From: Thermoplasmata archaeon
GTDB lineage: Archaea; Thermoplasmatota; Thermoplasmata; Thermoplasmatales; Thermoplasmataceae
Direction of reading: 5' to 3'
Assembly: GCA_021835185.1 (NCBI GenBank)
Contig: JAKBQO010000011.1
Location: 1 to 11,360 of the forward strand
Length of the DNA: 11,360 nt
Under the pieces are notes generated by a model. That model made no database searches and was not told the DNA's origin. It saw only the letters and a program-made list of their open reading frames with translations. A program made the translations under genes and the position numbers. Of the stretch, positions 1-7,493 are shown in pieces. Each line of letters starts with the position of its first letter. Within the stretch, counting starts at the first letter, position 1.

Positions 1-243
1 GTCTGTCTTTAATGGAATAAGTCCGATTCTTGATGCCAGTATTTCATCAAATAATGGAAGTGAGGAATCATATACGTTTCCGTCTGCGTCCCTTATCTCT
101 CCATGATGGTAGATAACGTTTTCAATAGCTAATTTCGGGATGTCATTTATTAATGTACGGCGTATAGAATTAGCAATTGCAGGTGTAATCCCATCAATGG
201 AAAAACGTATAAAATTATCCTTTAGTTCCAGAATTTTCATCAT
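1..243 (-). CDS. rpoD: DNA-directed RNA polymerase subunit D (Rpo3), N-terminal part
   Basis: This is the first 81 residues of the archaeal counterpart of the bacterial alpha N-terminal domain and eukaryotic Rpb3, which nucleates RNA polymerase assembly with subunit L. It starts [18 protein letters not shown] and contains the family pattern for insertion into the dimerisation fold, [18 protein letters not shown], followed by [18 protein letters not shown]. The gene runs off the left edge, so the 3' part is not visible. Two ATG codons lie in tandem (243 and 240). A strong Shine-Dalgarno GGAAGGAGAG at 251-260 inside the end of rps11 sits 7 bases before the first, so 243 is preferred. Only two bases separate it from the rps11 stop, so it is translated within the rps13-rps4-rps11-rpoD operon, the standard archaeal order. 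Confidence 0.96.
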   Translation of the reverse strand, partial: MMKILELKDNFIRFSIDGITPAIANSIRRTLINDIPKLAIENVIYHHGEIRDADGNVYDSSLPLFDEILASRIGLIPLKTD

Positions 244-245
244 GC

Positions 246-629
246 TTAAACTCTCCTTCCTCTCTTACCGCCTTTCTTCTTGGTTCCATCGTGTGGTGTG
301 GGCGTTACTTCCTCAATTCTCAAAATCTTGAATCCTGCCCTGGAAAGTGTCCTTATAGCTGATTGTGCGCCTGGACCCGGTATTCTTGATCTGCTTCCAC
401 CAGGAGCCCTGACCCTTATAATCAAATCTGTAATTTCCTTTTCCCTGAGTTTCTCTGTAATGATATCTGATGCTTTCATTGCCGCATATGGGCTTGATTC
501 TTCTCTATCGTTCTTTACCACCATGCCTCCGGTGGATTTTGCTATTGTTTCTGATCCGGTCTGATCCGTTATCAGTATTATAGTATTATTCTGGGATGCG
601 TATATATGTGCAATTCCAATTTTATTCAT
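246..629 (-). CDS. rps11: 30S ribosomal protein S11 (uS11)
   Basis: Complete 127-residue uS11, a protein of the small-subunit platform that contacts 16S rRNA near the mRNA exit site. Recognisable family blocks are [18 protein letters not shown] at the N-terminus, [19 protein letters not shown] in the middle and [19 protein letters not shown], followed by the basic tail ending [10 protein letters not shown]. The length is typical for archaea. Its ATG overlaps the rps4 TGA by four bases (626-629), so translation is coupled, with GGTGA upstream inside rps4. It is the third gene of the operon, and its 3' end carries the Shine-Dalgarno for rpoD. Confidence 0.98.
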   Translation of the reverse strand: MNKIGIAHIYASQNNTIILITDQTGSETIAKSTGGMVVKNDREESSPYAAMKASDIITEKLREKEITDLIIRVRAPGGSRSRIPGPGAQSAIRTLSRAGFKILRIEEVTPTPHDGTKKKGGKRGRRV

Positions 630-1213
630 TGAGCTTCACCTTTGCTTGCTTTTTCCGGTTCTTCCTTGTCTTCCTTTTCCTGTATTCCAGCCAGTATAAG
701 CCTTATGGGATGCTTATCGTCTGAAAAGGGTGATTTTTCACTGTATGTAATACTGTCTTCCTGACCTTTCAAAACTGCAATGCTGGGTATTGTTACAATA
801 TGGTCTCCCACCTTAATATGCCCGTGGGTAATAAGTTGCCTGGCCTGCTTCATGGTTGTAGCCATGTTTAACTGGTATACCAGTGTTTGAAGCCTTCTAT
901 CCAGAATATTTTCTATGTTTAACGCAAGTATATCATCAAGCGTTGCGCCCTCACTTAAAAGGCTTAACTTATCCAGCTTTTTCAGTAAAAGCTGGAACTG
1001 CTTCTCAGCAATAGGATCGTTATACCTGACCTTTGCCTGAAGAGTTCTTGCCTGAGCCCTGTAGGAAGATAATATAGCTTCAGCCTTCCATAATTCTCTT
1101 TTATTTTTTAATCCATATTTTGCTACAACCTGCCTTTCACTGTCTATTCTCTCTTTTTCCCAGGGATGCCTTGGGGTTGAATATCTTTTTCTCTGAAATT
1201 TTTGATCTCCCAT
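626..1213 (-). CDS. rps4: 30S ribosomal protein S4 (uS4)
   Basis: Complete 195-residue archaeal uS4, an early 16S rRNA-binding assembly protein. The N-terminus ([19 protein letters not shown]) is the archaeal/eukaryotic S9-like form. The S4 RNA-binding domain lies at about residues 104-145, with [20 protein letters not shown] and [15 protein letters not shown]. The C-terminal tail is rich in Glu and Lys, as in many archaeal copies. An AAGGTGAT Shine-Dalgarno precedes the ATG in the nine-base gap after rps13. The stop overlaps the rps11 start by four bases. This order and spacing mark a co-transcribed ribosomal operon. Confidence 0.98.
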   Translation of the reverse strand: MGDQKFQRKRYSTPRHPWEKERIDSERQVVAKYGLKNKRELWKAEAILSSYRAQARTLQAKVRYNDPIAEKQFQLLLKKLDKLSLLSEGATLDDILALNIENILDRRLQTLVYQLNMATTMKQARQLITHGHIKVGDHIVTIPSIAVLKGQEDSITYSEKSPFSDDKHPIRLILAGIQEKEDKEEPEKASKGEAQ

Positions 1214-1222
1214 TATATCACC

Positions 1223-1702
1223 TTATTTTTTCTGTTCCTGCCTTTTTCTGATAACACCCATTGATAATCCATGCCTGCCATTCGAACGTGTCCTCTGGCC
1301 CCTTACCTTGTGCCCCTGCTCGTGCCTGAGCCCGCGATATGACCTCATTTTTTTCATCAGGTTTATATCATCATTAATCTTAAGAATAAGATCGTTGGAT
1401 AAAAGGTTAAAATTCTTCCCGGTTGCTACATCTTTCCTGTGATTTAAAAGCCATACAGGCATTCCTTCATATTCCTTGCTTTCAACATATTTCCGGATTT
1501 CGAGAACCTCATCCTCAGACAGGTCTCCTATCTGCCTGTTACGATCCAGATTAAGTTTCTTAATAAGAATATTTGCAAGCCTTTCGCCTACACCGTTAAT
1601 ATCGGCCAGACCAAGGTCCATCCTTCTCTCTCCTCTTATATCCTTATTCGCAATTCGAACAATATACTGAAAATTTTCATTATCTTTTTTGTTATCAGCC
1701 AT
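1223..1702 (-). CDS. rps13: 30S ribosomal protein S13 (uS13)
   Basis: Complete 159-residue uS13, a small-subunit head protein that contacts the large subunit and P-site tRNA. Signature stretches are FQYIVRIANKDIRGERRMD, the helix-hairpin segment DINGVGERLANILIKKLN and the basic C-terminal block SYRGLRHEQGHKVRGQRTRS, continuing to GRHGLSMG and a Lys-rich end. The start is an ATG with GGATGGT about seven bases upstream. It is the first gene of the operon, preceded by a TATA-like box at about 1745-1752 that predicts a short leader. The downstream gap to rps4 is nine bases. Confidence 0.98.
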   Translation of the reverse strand: MADNKKDNENFQYIVRIANKDIRGERRMDLGLADINGVGERLANILIKKLNLDRNRQIGDLSEDEVLEIRKYVESKEYEGMPVWLLNHRKDVATGKNFNLLSNDLILKINDDINLMKKMRSYRGLRHEQGHKVRGQRTRSNGRHGLSMGVIRKRQEQKK

Positions 1703-1744
1703 ATTACCATCCTGTTAAGTGTAAGTTATTCCCTATTATTTAAC

Positions 1745-1752
1745 TATATATA
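1745..1752 (-). promoter_or_regulatory. Probable TATA box for the rps13-rps4-rps11-rpoD operon
   Basis: TATATATA lies about 43-50 bases upstream of the rps13 start on the minus strand. Archaeal initiation usually falls about 25-28 bases downstream of the box. That predicts a leader of roughly 20 bases containing the rps13 Shine-Dalgarno. The 90-base gap between the DUF424 gene and rps13 holds nothing else recognisable. Confidence 0.5.
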
Positions 1753-1792
1753 TCCTTTACCATTATATTCAGGAGCCCTGTGCACAATAGCA

Positions 1793-2080
1793 TTACACAA
1801 TTTTTGCAAGCTGTGCATGTGGAACCCCGGCAATTTTTATTATGTTATCCTTTTCAATATAATTTGCATCAATAGCTGCATTTACCACATGTTCACCTAC
1901 AAGGTTTGCTATGGTGCATATATCAAGGGAGGAAAGAAATGTCTCCTCTGATACTTTCATTTCTCCATAAAACTCCGGCTTAATTTTCAGATGAAGCTTT
2001 CCCTCCCGTAGGTCTTTATTGATAAGCTCACTATCAGCGGCGGCCAGCATGACCTCCCCGTTTATATTGAGTATTTTCAT
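1793..2080 (-). CDS. DUF424 family small conserved archaeal protein
   Basis: A 95-residue protein of the archaeal DUF424 family (COG2412), whose function is not established. The diagnostic part is the central and C-terminal block TIANLVGEHVVNAAIDANYI, then a valine/isoleucine strand and GVPHAQLAKIV. The N-terminus MKILNINGEVMLAAADSEL matches the usual family beginning, so the ATG at 2080 is preferred. An in-frame GTG at 2095, directly after the mcm stop, would add five residues. No membrane segment or metal motif is seen. It follows mcm with essentially no gap and is almost certainly co-transcribed with it. Many archaea keep this family near information-processing genes, which makes a translation or replication role plausible but unproven. 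Confidence 0.85.
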   Translation of the reverse strand: MKILNINGEVMLAAADSELINKDLREGKLHLKIKPEFYGEMKVSEETFLSSLDICTIANLVGEHVVNAAIDANYIEKDNIIKIAGVPHAQLAKIV

Positions 2081-2095
2081 ATTTATATTATTCAC

Positions 2096-4189
2096 TCAGA
2101 TCACATCTACCCTTTTATTTGAAGGCTCATAGATAAACCCATCACTTTTTAGCCTTGCCAGGTCTGTTTCAGCCCGTTCCCTGCTGATTCCTTTTTGCTT
2201 TAACATCTCTATTACTGTTTCAATTTCCGGTGCCTTTTTCTGATCCCCACTGTTTTCTTTAGCTTCCTTAATCACGGACAGAATTACTTCAAGTTCGGTC
2301 CTCTGTTTTGTACTTATTCCTGTGTTAAGTATATCAATATCCACCTGACCGTTCATAGCCGATACTTCCTTAAGGTAGTAATCAACAACTCCCTTGGCAA
2401 GCAGTGCATCTTCAACGGTGATAATAGGTGAGAGCCTTGCCTTTGCCGCTGCCTCTGCAAGCCTTATTGTTGATTCAAGCTGCCTTGCGGTGATGGGCAC
2501 AGAGTCTATGCCACTTGCACGGGTTTTTACATACTCTTCCTTCAATATGCTTATGGCTTCATCACTCAACCTTGGGAACACTCTATTTTTGGCATATGAC
2601 ACATATTTTCTTATCAGGTCTTTGTCCAGTTCTGCTATGAAATTCTCCTCATCAGGTATATCGATCTCAAGATTGTTGTTTTCCAGACTCCTGTATATCT
2701 CTCCGAGCCGGTTAGTTTTAAGTACATGTTCTGCCAGTTTGTCATCTATTTCCCTGTTAGGCGTATCGATTAATTTAAAAATTATATCAAACCTGGAAAG
2801 CAAGGGTGGTGGGAATTCTGTCTGTTCAGCTATGGTTTTCATGGGGTCATACCTTCCAAATCTGGGATTGGCAGCCGCAAGTATAGAGCATCTTGATTTA
2901 AGGGTAGCCATTATGCCTGCCTTTGATATGGTAACAGATTGCTGCTCCATGGCTTCATGCATAGATGCAGTATCGTTTTTATCCATTTTGTCAAGTTCGT
3001 CTATTGCCGCGAAACCGTTATCTGCAAGAACAAGGGCACCTGCCTCAAGCGTCCATCTGCCCTCACCAAAATCATCCCTTACTGCAGCTGCTGTCAATCC
3101 TGCTGCACTTGAACCTTTCCCGAAAGCAAATACACTTCTCGGTGAGATGAAAGTCATATACCTTAAAAGCTGTGATTTGGCGGTACCCGGGTCTCCTATC
3201 ATGAGTATATGTATATCCCCCCTTATATGAGTTCCATCTTTCATTACCTTCCTGACGCCACCAAAAAGCTGTAATACAAGTGATTTTTTAATAACGTCTA
3301 AACCGTATATTGATGGTGCTATAGATTTTGCCAGCCGGTCTATGATGTTTGGCTCCCTTGCCAGTTCCTTTATCTTTTTTTCGTCCTCATCGTTAATTTT
3401 AATTTCTTCAAAATCTCTGGTTTCTTTCTTGAAATTATTTACATTTAAATATATATTATATTCAGTCAGCATTGTATTTCCAATATGTTTTTCATCTGCC
3501 TTCAGTATTCCATATACGGTTACCCTGTCACCGGGGTATATCTTTCCAGTAATGTCATCTTCTATTATCAGTGTAATCCTCTGTGGCTGTGAAGTGCTAT
3601 CTATTGTATCCGGATTTTCCTGTATCTCAAGTTTCTGTGTATCAACAAATTCTGATTCCTCTGGGATAAGCTTTAGCTTTCCCTTGTTCCATCCGCATGC
3701 CTGGCATGCTGTAGGCTCAAAAAGTTTCTGTATGTCTTCCGGGACTATGGTAAGTTCGCCACATGCGGGGCATTTGAATGCTGCATTCTGGAGCCTTGGC
3801 AATACCTCTGTATTTTTCCTTATTATTCCGTTGATTGAGATATATGAATTTACATTGCTGCTCCTTACATTGCGTATATCATATTTTATACCAATAATTT
3901 CAGGGACATTTACCAATCTGATATTTATCCTCCTGACCTTATTGTATGTAATTCCCAATGTTTCCTTTATATAAAATTCTCCAATTGTAAGATAATAATA
4001 TGGGTCCTTCATCAGCCCTTCAATAAAATCGGTGCTATAGCCTGATAAATCGTTATATGAAATGTATAGTGATTTTATATCCGGATAGTCGCTTCTGAGT
4101 TTGTTAATCTGATCATTATAGTCATAACGGTCGAAGAAATCTATCCATTGGCGTTTAATATTGTCTGCTTCTATGTCCTGGCTAATCAT
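2096..4189 (-). CDS. mcm: Replicative DNA helicase MCM
   Basis: Complete 697-residue archaeal MCM, the hexameric 3'-5' helicase that unwinds DNA at replication forks. The N-terminal domain carries a zinc-binding site, C140-x2-C143 and C162-x2-C165. The AAA+ domain has Walker A GDPGTAKS (332-339), Walker B with the MCM-type IDELDKM (Asp397-Glu398), sensor-1 Asn441 in AANPRFG and the arginine finger LLSRFD (Arg466). The C-terminal part looks like the usual winged helix, with ISRERAETDLARLKSDGFI near the end. No intein is present, although MCM is a common intein target in archaea. The start ATG lies about 26 bases from a TATA box, which suggests a leaderless transcript. The DUF424 gene follows directly, as a two-gene operon. 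Confidence 0.98.
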   Translation of the reverse strand: MISQDIEADNIKRQWIDFFDRYDYNDQINKLRSDYPDIKSLYISYNDLSGYSTDFIEGLMKDPYYYLTIGEFYIKETLGITYNKVRRINIRLVNVPEIIGIKYDIRNVRSSNVNSYISINGIIRKNTEVLPRLQNAAFKCPACGELTIVPEDIQKLFEPTACQACGWNKGKLKLIPEESEFVDTQKLEIQENPDTIDSTSQPQRITLIIEDDITGKIYPGDRVTVYGILKADEKHIGNTMLTEYNIYLNVNNFKKETRDFEEIKINDEDEKKIKELAREPNIIDRLAKSIAPSIYGLDVIKKSLVLQLFGGVRKVMKDGTHIRGDIHILMIGDPGTAKSQLLRYMTFISPRSVFAFGKGSSAAGLTAAAVRDDFGEGRWTLEAGALVLADNGFAAIDELDKMDKNDTASMHEAMEQQSVTISKAGIMATLKSRCSILAAANPRFGRYDPMKTIAEQTEFPPPLLSRFDIIFKLIDTPNREIDDKLAEHVLKTNRLGEIYRSLENNNLEIDIPDEENFIAELDKDLIRKYVSYAKNRVFPRLSDEAISILKEEYVKTRASGIDSVPITARQLESTIRLAEAAAKARLSPIITVEDALLAKGVVDYYLKEVSAMNGQVDIDILNTGISTKQRTELEVILSVIKEAKENSGDQKKAPEIETVIEMLKQKGISRERAETDLARLKSDGFIYEPSNKRVDVI

Positions 4190-4209
4190 GTATAATTATT
4201 ATTGATAAT

Positions 4210-4219
4210 AAGTATTTAA
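4210..4219 (-). promoter_or_regulatory. TATA box of the mcm promoter
   Basis: On the minus strand the sequence reads TTAAATAC, centred about 26 bases before the mcm ATG at 4189. At that distance transcription would begin at or next to the start codon, and no Shine-Dalgarno is visible. This fits the leaderless first genes common in Thermoplasmatales. Confidence 0.6.
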
Positions 4220-4346
4220 CACTTTATTAAGCCTGCTGGGGGGTAACAAAATGTGTTATCCATATACTTTTTTGCGAATTGTAAATGGCCTGGCATTTAG
4301 TGTGGCATATCATTCTGGGCGATATGTAATCATAACAGGCAAAAAG

Positions 4347-4358
4347 AAATATATATTT
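4347..4358 (+). promoter_or_regulatory. TATA box of the ferredoxin promoter
   Basis: The AT run AAATATATATTTA ends about 27 bases before 4385, which predicts a start of transcription around 4375-4385 and a very short leader. The 196-base divergent gap to mcm also holds a small imperfect palindrome around 4242-4261 (TAACA / TGTTA). It could be a regulator site, but nothing supports that further. Confidence 0.5.
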
Positions 4359-4385
4359 ACGCAGGTAGCATAGATATGGAAAAGG

Positions 4386-4688
4386 ATGCTGCAAATGGCA
4401 AACAACATTAATGAAAACTGCAAAACAACCGGATTGGTGATACCGTCAATAAACAGAAACAGTTGCGAAGCAAAGGGCGAATGTGTTTCTATTTGCCCAT
4501 ACAATGTTTTTGAATTAATACCTCTGAAGGATGAAGACAAAAAGAATATGTCACTGGTTGGAAAATTGAAAGCCAGGGCACATGGTGGCAAACAGGCGTA
4601 TGTTATTGACCCGGCACTATGCCATTCCTGCGGAGATTGTGTTAAAGCATGTCCTGAAAAAGCTATTACGCTCATATCGATAAAATAA
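4386..4688 (+). CDS. Dicluster (7Fe) ferredoxin
   Basis: A 100-residue soluble electron carrier. Using the first ATG, the cysteines are C12, C27, C33, C37, C79, C82, C85 and C89. The second cluster motif C79-x2-C82-x2-C85-x3-C89-P is complete and binds a [4Fe-4S] cluster. The first is C27-x5-C33-x3-C37-P, with Lys30 where the second cysteine would be, the usual sign of a [3Fe-4S] cluster. The long insertion between the motifs, containing KARAHGGKQAYVID, is characteristic of archaeal ferredoxins from aerobic thermoacidophiles, where they accept electrons from 2-oxoacid oxidoreductases. The start is uncertain: ATG 4386 or ATG 4395 (MANNINEN), the latter having GGATG about seven bases upstream. 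It is a monocistronic gene divergent from mcm. Confidence 0.93.
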   Translation: MLQMANNINENCKTTGLVIPSINRNSCEAKGECVSICPYNVFELIPLKDEDKKNMSLVGKLKARAHGGKQAYVIDPALCHSCGDCVKACPEKAITLISIK

Positions 4689-4850
4689 TGCACTTTATTT
4701 TCTAGCTTCTATTGCAGATTGATTAGCAATTAAAATTATTTATGGATAGCTTTCAACACAGTTTATTAATGGAATTGCATCTACGGCATGTTTGAGACCG
4801 GTGAAAACAATAAGATGGTACTAATACTTATCCGGTGAAATTCAAAAATA

Positions 4851-4858
4851 ATTTATAC
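4851..4858 (+). promoter_or_regulatory. TATA box of tRNA-Thr
   Basis: ATTTATAC is centred about 27 bases before the first base of the tRNA, the position expected if transcription starts at or just before the mature 5' end. The 192 bases between ferredoxin and tRNA contain no gene that I can support. There is a short direct repeat CCGGTGAAA at 4798-4806 and 4832-4840. Confidence 0.6.
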
Positions 4859-4880
4859 ATACTAAACATTAACCTTTAAT

Positions 4881-4954
4881 GCCGTCGTAGCTCAGCCTGG
4901 TAGAGCGCGTGCTTGGTAAGCACGAGGTCGCGGGACCGAATCCCGTCGGCGGCT
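4881..4954 (+). tRNA. tRNA-Thr (anticodon GGT)
   Basis: A full cloverleaf can be folded. The acceptor stem is GCCGTCG with CGGCGGC (one G-U pair), the D stem GCTC/GAGC, the anticodon stem CGTGC/GCACG around loop TTGGTAA with GGT at 4915-4917, the variable loop AGGTC, and the T stem GCGGG/CCCGT with a final G-U pair. The discriminator base is T, and CCA is not encoded. The T-loop reads ACCGAAT rather than the nearly universal TTCRANT, so positions 54 and 55 are A and C. A tyrosine recombinase gene starts 43 bases downstream, making the 3' half of this tRNA the likely attachment site. Confidence 0.94.
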
Positions 4955-4963
4955 TACTGCTAA

Positions 4964-4973
4964 AAGGTTAAAT
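4964..4973 (+). promoter_or_regulatory. Possible TATA box of the recombinase gene
   Basis: AAGGTTAAAT lies about 27 bases before the recombinase ATG at 4997, so a leaderless transcript is possible. The same bases form the right half of a 9-bp inverted repeat that flanks the tRNA (left half at 4869-4877), which weakens the promoter reading. Confidence 0.3.
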
Positions 4974-4996
4974 CCCTCTGTATCAATAGCAAAGTA

Positions 4997-6232
4997 ATGG
5001 CAATATATGGGGTAGAAAGGGATATAAAATCAGAGCATACAAGATTAGGGAAGATAAACGCAGAAGCCAGGAATGCAATATTAGATTTTGTTGATGAAGT
5101 CAAGATAACAGGCATAACAGGTTTCAGGGAATTATTCTATTTGACAAAGCTAAGGATTATTTACAACAATCTTCAGGATAAGTTCCTTAACCCGGACAAG
5201 AGGGCAATTATAACAATGCTCCTGGACTTCAAGAAAAAATACACGGACCAGACTTTAATTGATTATGAAAACGTGATGAAACGGTTCTACAGATGGAAAT
5301 TTGGCACACTACCCGATTATATGGCAAATCTTAAAGTTAGCCGGAAGCCAAGCCATGACAAGAAGATGGATCTTATTACCAGGGCAGATATAGATGAAAT
5401 GATTAACAACTGCAACAATGCCAGGGATAAGGCAATTATCTCCATTCCATACGATTCAGGGTGCAGGATAGGGGAAATACTGGACCTGAGGATAAAAGAT
5501 GTTGTTTATGATGAATACGGTGCATTATTGCATGTGCATGGAAAGACGGGAAACCGCAGTGTAAGGATAATAGGAGATTCAATCGCTTACCTGAGGGATT
5601 ACTTAAAAACCAAGGATGGCAGGGATGAATACCTTTTTACCGGCCTGCAGGGTACTACCATGCATAAGCAGCTGCAATATACTGCTATCAGAAGATTATT
5701 TATTAATGTGAGAAGGCGTGCAGGAATAGAGAAAAGGATATATCCGCATCTGTTCAGGCATACCAGGGCCTCAATGCTGGCTTCTAAAGTTCCGGAAGCA
5801 CCACGTGAGAATCAAATGGGATGGGTGCATGGTAGCCAGATGACTGCAATATATGTGCATTTGTCTGGAAGGGGCCAGGATAATGCGATCCTAAAAGCCT
5901 ATGGAATACATGTAGATGAGGATCGGATAATAGAGGAAAAGCCTAAGAAATGCCCGAGATGCGACCATTTAAACGCTTCAACTGCATTATACTGCACAAA
6001 TTGCTTTATGCCATTCAATGAGAAGCTGGCCCTGGAATACAAGGATAAGGAAAACAATATTGTGTCCACACTGAAAAGCTCCTCTGTTATACCTGGAATG
6101 ACCAAGAGCATCCTGGAAAAAGCCCCGGAAGGATTCAAAAATAAAATGATTGAGGAAATCCTGGAAGAAATTTTAAAGGATCCGGAGCTGCTGAAGAGAT
6201 TCAAAGAAGAATCCAGGAATGGTGAGAAATAA
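4997..6232 (+). CDS. Tyrosine recombinase/integrase with C-terminal zinc ribbon
   Basis: A 411-residue site-specific recombinase. An N-terminal SAM-like core-binding domain occupies about residues 30-115. The catalytic domain follows at about 125-300, with Arg157 in CRIGEILDLR, Lys183 in HGKTGN, His251 and Arg254 in HLFRHTRASM, Trp276 at the His/Trp position and the nucleophile Tyr286 in MTAIYVHLSG. All catalytic positions are filled, so it is probably active. After the catalytic domain a zinc ribbon C319-x2-C322 ... C333-x2-C336 is followed by a charged helical tail. Chromosomal XerA of archaea is shorter and lacks this ribbon, so this is more likely an element integrase. Its place directly behind tRNA-Thr supports that. 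No duplicated tRNA 3' end is visible in the window, so the far attachment site lies outside it or has been lost. Confidence 0.93.
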   Translation: MAIYGVERDIKSEHTRLGKINAEARNAILDFVDEVKITGITGFRELFYLTKLRIIYNNLQDKFLNPDKRAIITMLLDFKKKYTDQTLIDYENVMKRFYRWKFGTLPDYMANLKVSRKPSHDKKMDLITRADIDEMINNCNNARDKAIISIPYDSGCRIGEILDLRIKDVVYDEYGALLHVHGKTGNRSVRIIGDSIAYLRDYLKTKDGRDEYLFTGLQGTTMHKQLQYTAIRRLFINVRRRAGIEKRIYPHLFRHTRASMLASKVPEAPRENQMGWVHGSQMTAIYVHLSGRGQDNAILKAYGIHVDEDRIIEEKPKKCPRCDHLNASTALYCTNCFMPFNEKLALEYKDKENNIVSTLKSSSVIPGMTKSILEKAPEGFKNKMIEEILEEILKDPELLKRFKEESRNGEK

Positions 6233-6276
6233 AAATCAATAATATTTATATAATAAAAATCTAATATAAAACGATA

Positions 6277-7254
6277 TTAATCTATAATTATTTTCATTCT
6301 ATGCCTATATAGAAATATTATAATTACTAATGAAATAATTATTAAACTGGAACCATAATATAAAATCCCATTGAATAATCCTAACATATTATCTATAAGT
6401 CCTAGAATAATATCAGAAAATCCCATACAGAAATAAAGTATCATATAATAATTTGATAAAACATTACCCATTCTTAATGGAGGTGCAATTGTCCTGATTC
6501 CCCTGGTAGCTCCTGTAAAGGCAAATCCGCCCCCTATTCCAATCGTGATTGTTGCTGCACTAAAAATTAATATAGATTTAAACGGCAATGATACAATAAT
6601 GAGGATAATGCCAATAATAATAGAAATTATCCCAATAGTTAAAGAATTAAATATATTAATTTTCATTGATAAAATCTGCATTATTGAAGATATTACTAAC
6701 ATCAAAAATACTAATAAACCTGTTATTGCTATATTTGAAATGTTCAATAACTCTATAATATAAAACGGTGACAAAGACAAATAAAATACGGTAATAGACC
6801 AGGCAATAGATGCTGTGGCTGCACTTAATATAAATAAATTCTTTGCTTCCATATCCAGTTTTGGAAAATGGAATTTAAAAACATTATGATTGTTATCTAT
6901 TCTGAATCTATTTATTACAGGAATAATAAAAATAAAAGGAATTATAGTAATTATTAATGAGATAATATATACCAGTTTTAAAGGGAAAGGTAAATATTCA
7001 GCCATAAAACCGCCAAGTAATGGCCCCACCGCGATTCCTGATGATGTTGAAAAAGATGTTAGGATTGCACCTGTTTTTCCACGATAATGAAATAATAATG
7101 CACCTGCTGGACCAGATATTGCACCACTTGCTAAACCCTGCATAGCCCTTGCTAGAAATAGTTCTGGTGCATTACCTGCCAATAAAAAAGCTATGATACC
7201 AATAATCTCAAAAACAATTCCAATAATAACATACCAGTTTCCAGTATTTAACCA
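6277..7254 (-). pseudogene. MFS transporter, N-terminally truncated
   Basis: The reading frame is open from 7254 down to the stop at 6277 and encodes about 325 residues of a major facilitator superfamily permease. The frame begins inside transmembrane segment 3 (GNWYVIIGIVFEIIGIIAF) and passes into the family segment ELFLARAMQGLASGAISGP of helix 4. Around nine further hydrophobic helices follow, with the central Lys/Arg loop between helices 6 and 7. About 65-70 residues that should hold helices 1-2 and the conserved motif A loop are missing. An in-frame stop at 7255-7257 and foreign sequence replace them. A TTG codon at 7182 could start a shorter product, but that would lack helix 3. The gene is much more AT-rich than the ribosomal genes, which suggests a recent foreign origin. 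It is convergent with the recombinase gene. The substrate cannot be predicted. Confidence 0.8.
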
Positions 7255-7297
7255 TTATGTATGACCGTATCATATTTATTCTATGATTTAATTTAGG

Positions 7298-7460
7298 TTC
7301 TTCCCACTTTCATGTGGGTCCCCATCAATGGGATAACAAGGAAAGCCGGTTTTTTAAGGTCAGTGGGAGTTAGCGGATGCCCAGCGAGACCAGTCTTTTA
7401 TGATGAGCGATAAAACCCAATAAATGAAGCCTCTCTGCGGTCTATCATTTTTATTTACCC
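7298..7460 (+). ncRNA. Possible TnpB guide-RNA (omega RNA) scaffold remnant of an IS605-type element
   Basis: This stretch is richer in G+C than its flanks and has no ORF. It starts with two consecutive hairpins, CCCAC/GTGGG (7303-7318) and CCCAT/ATGGG (7321-7332). It then runs through GTGGGAGTTAGCGGATGCCC, AGCGAGACC, GCGATAAAACCCAA and TGAAGCCTC. This order of words resembles, from memory, the 3' ends of archaeal tnpB (orfB) elements, where they form the omega RNA scaffold. There is no tnpB reading frame beside it, so it would be a solitary relic. The alternative is an untranslated leader of the IS4-type transposase that begins at 7494. The resemblance is recalled, not computed. Confidence 0.35.
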
Positions 7461-7493
7461 ATACGAAAGTGCGAAGAGCCTTAATTTATAATC

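Noticed and set aside
2394..3230. Long plus-strand frames antisense to mcm (2394-3230 and 3342-3974).
   Set aside because: They are shadows of the well-supported mcm gene and show no family features.
4733..4850. TATA-like ATTATTTATGG and repeated CCGGTGAAA, considered as a small RNA or C/D box RNA gene.
   Set aside because: No D box, no stable fold and only one pair of short repeats.
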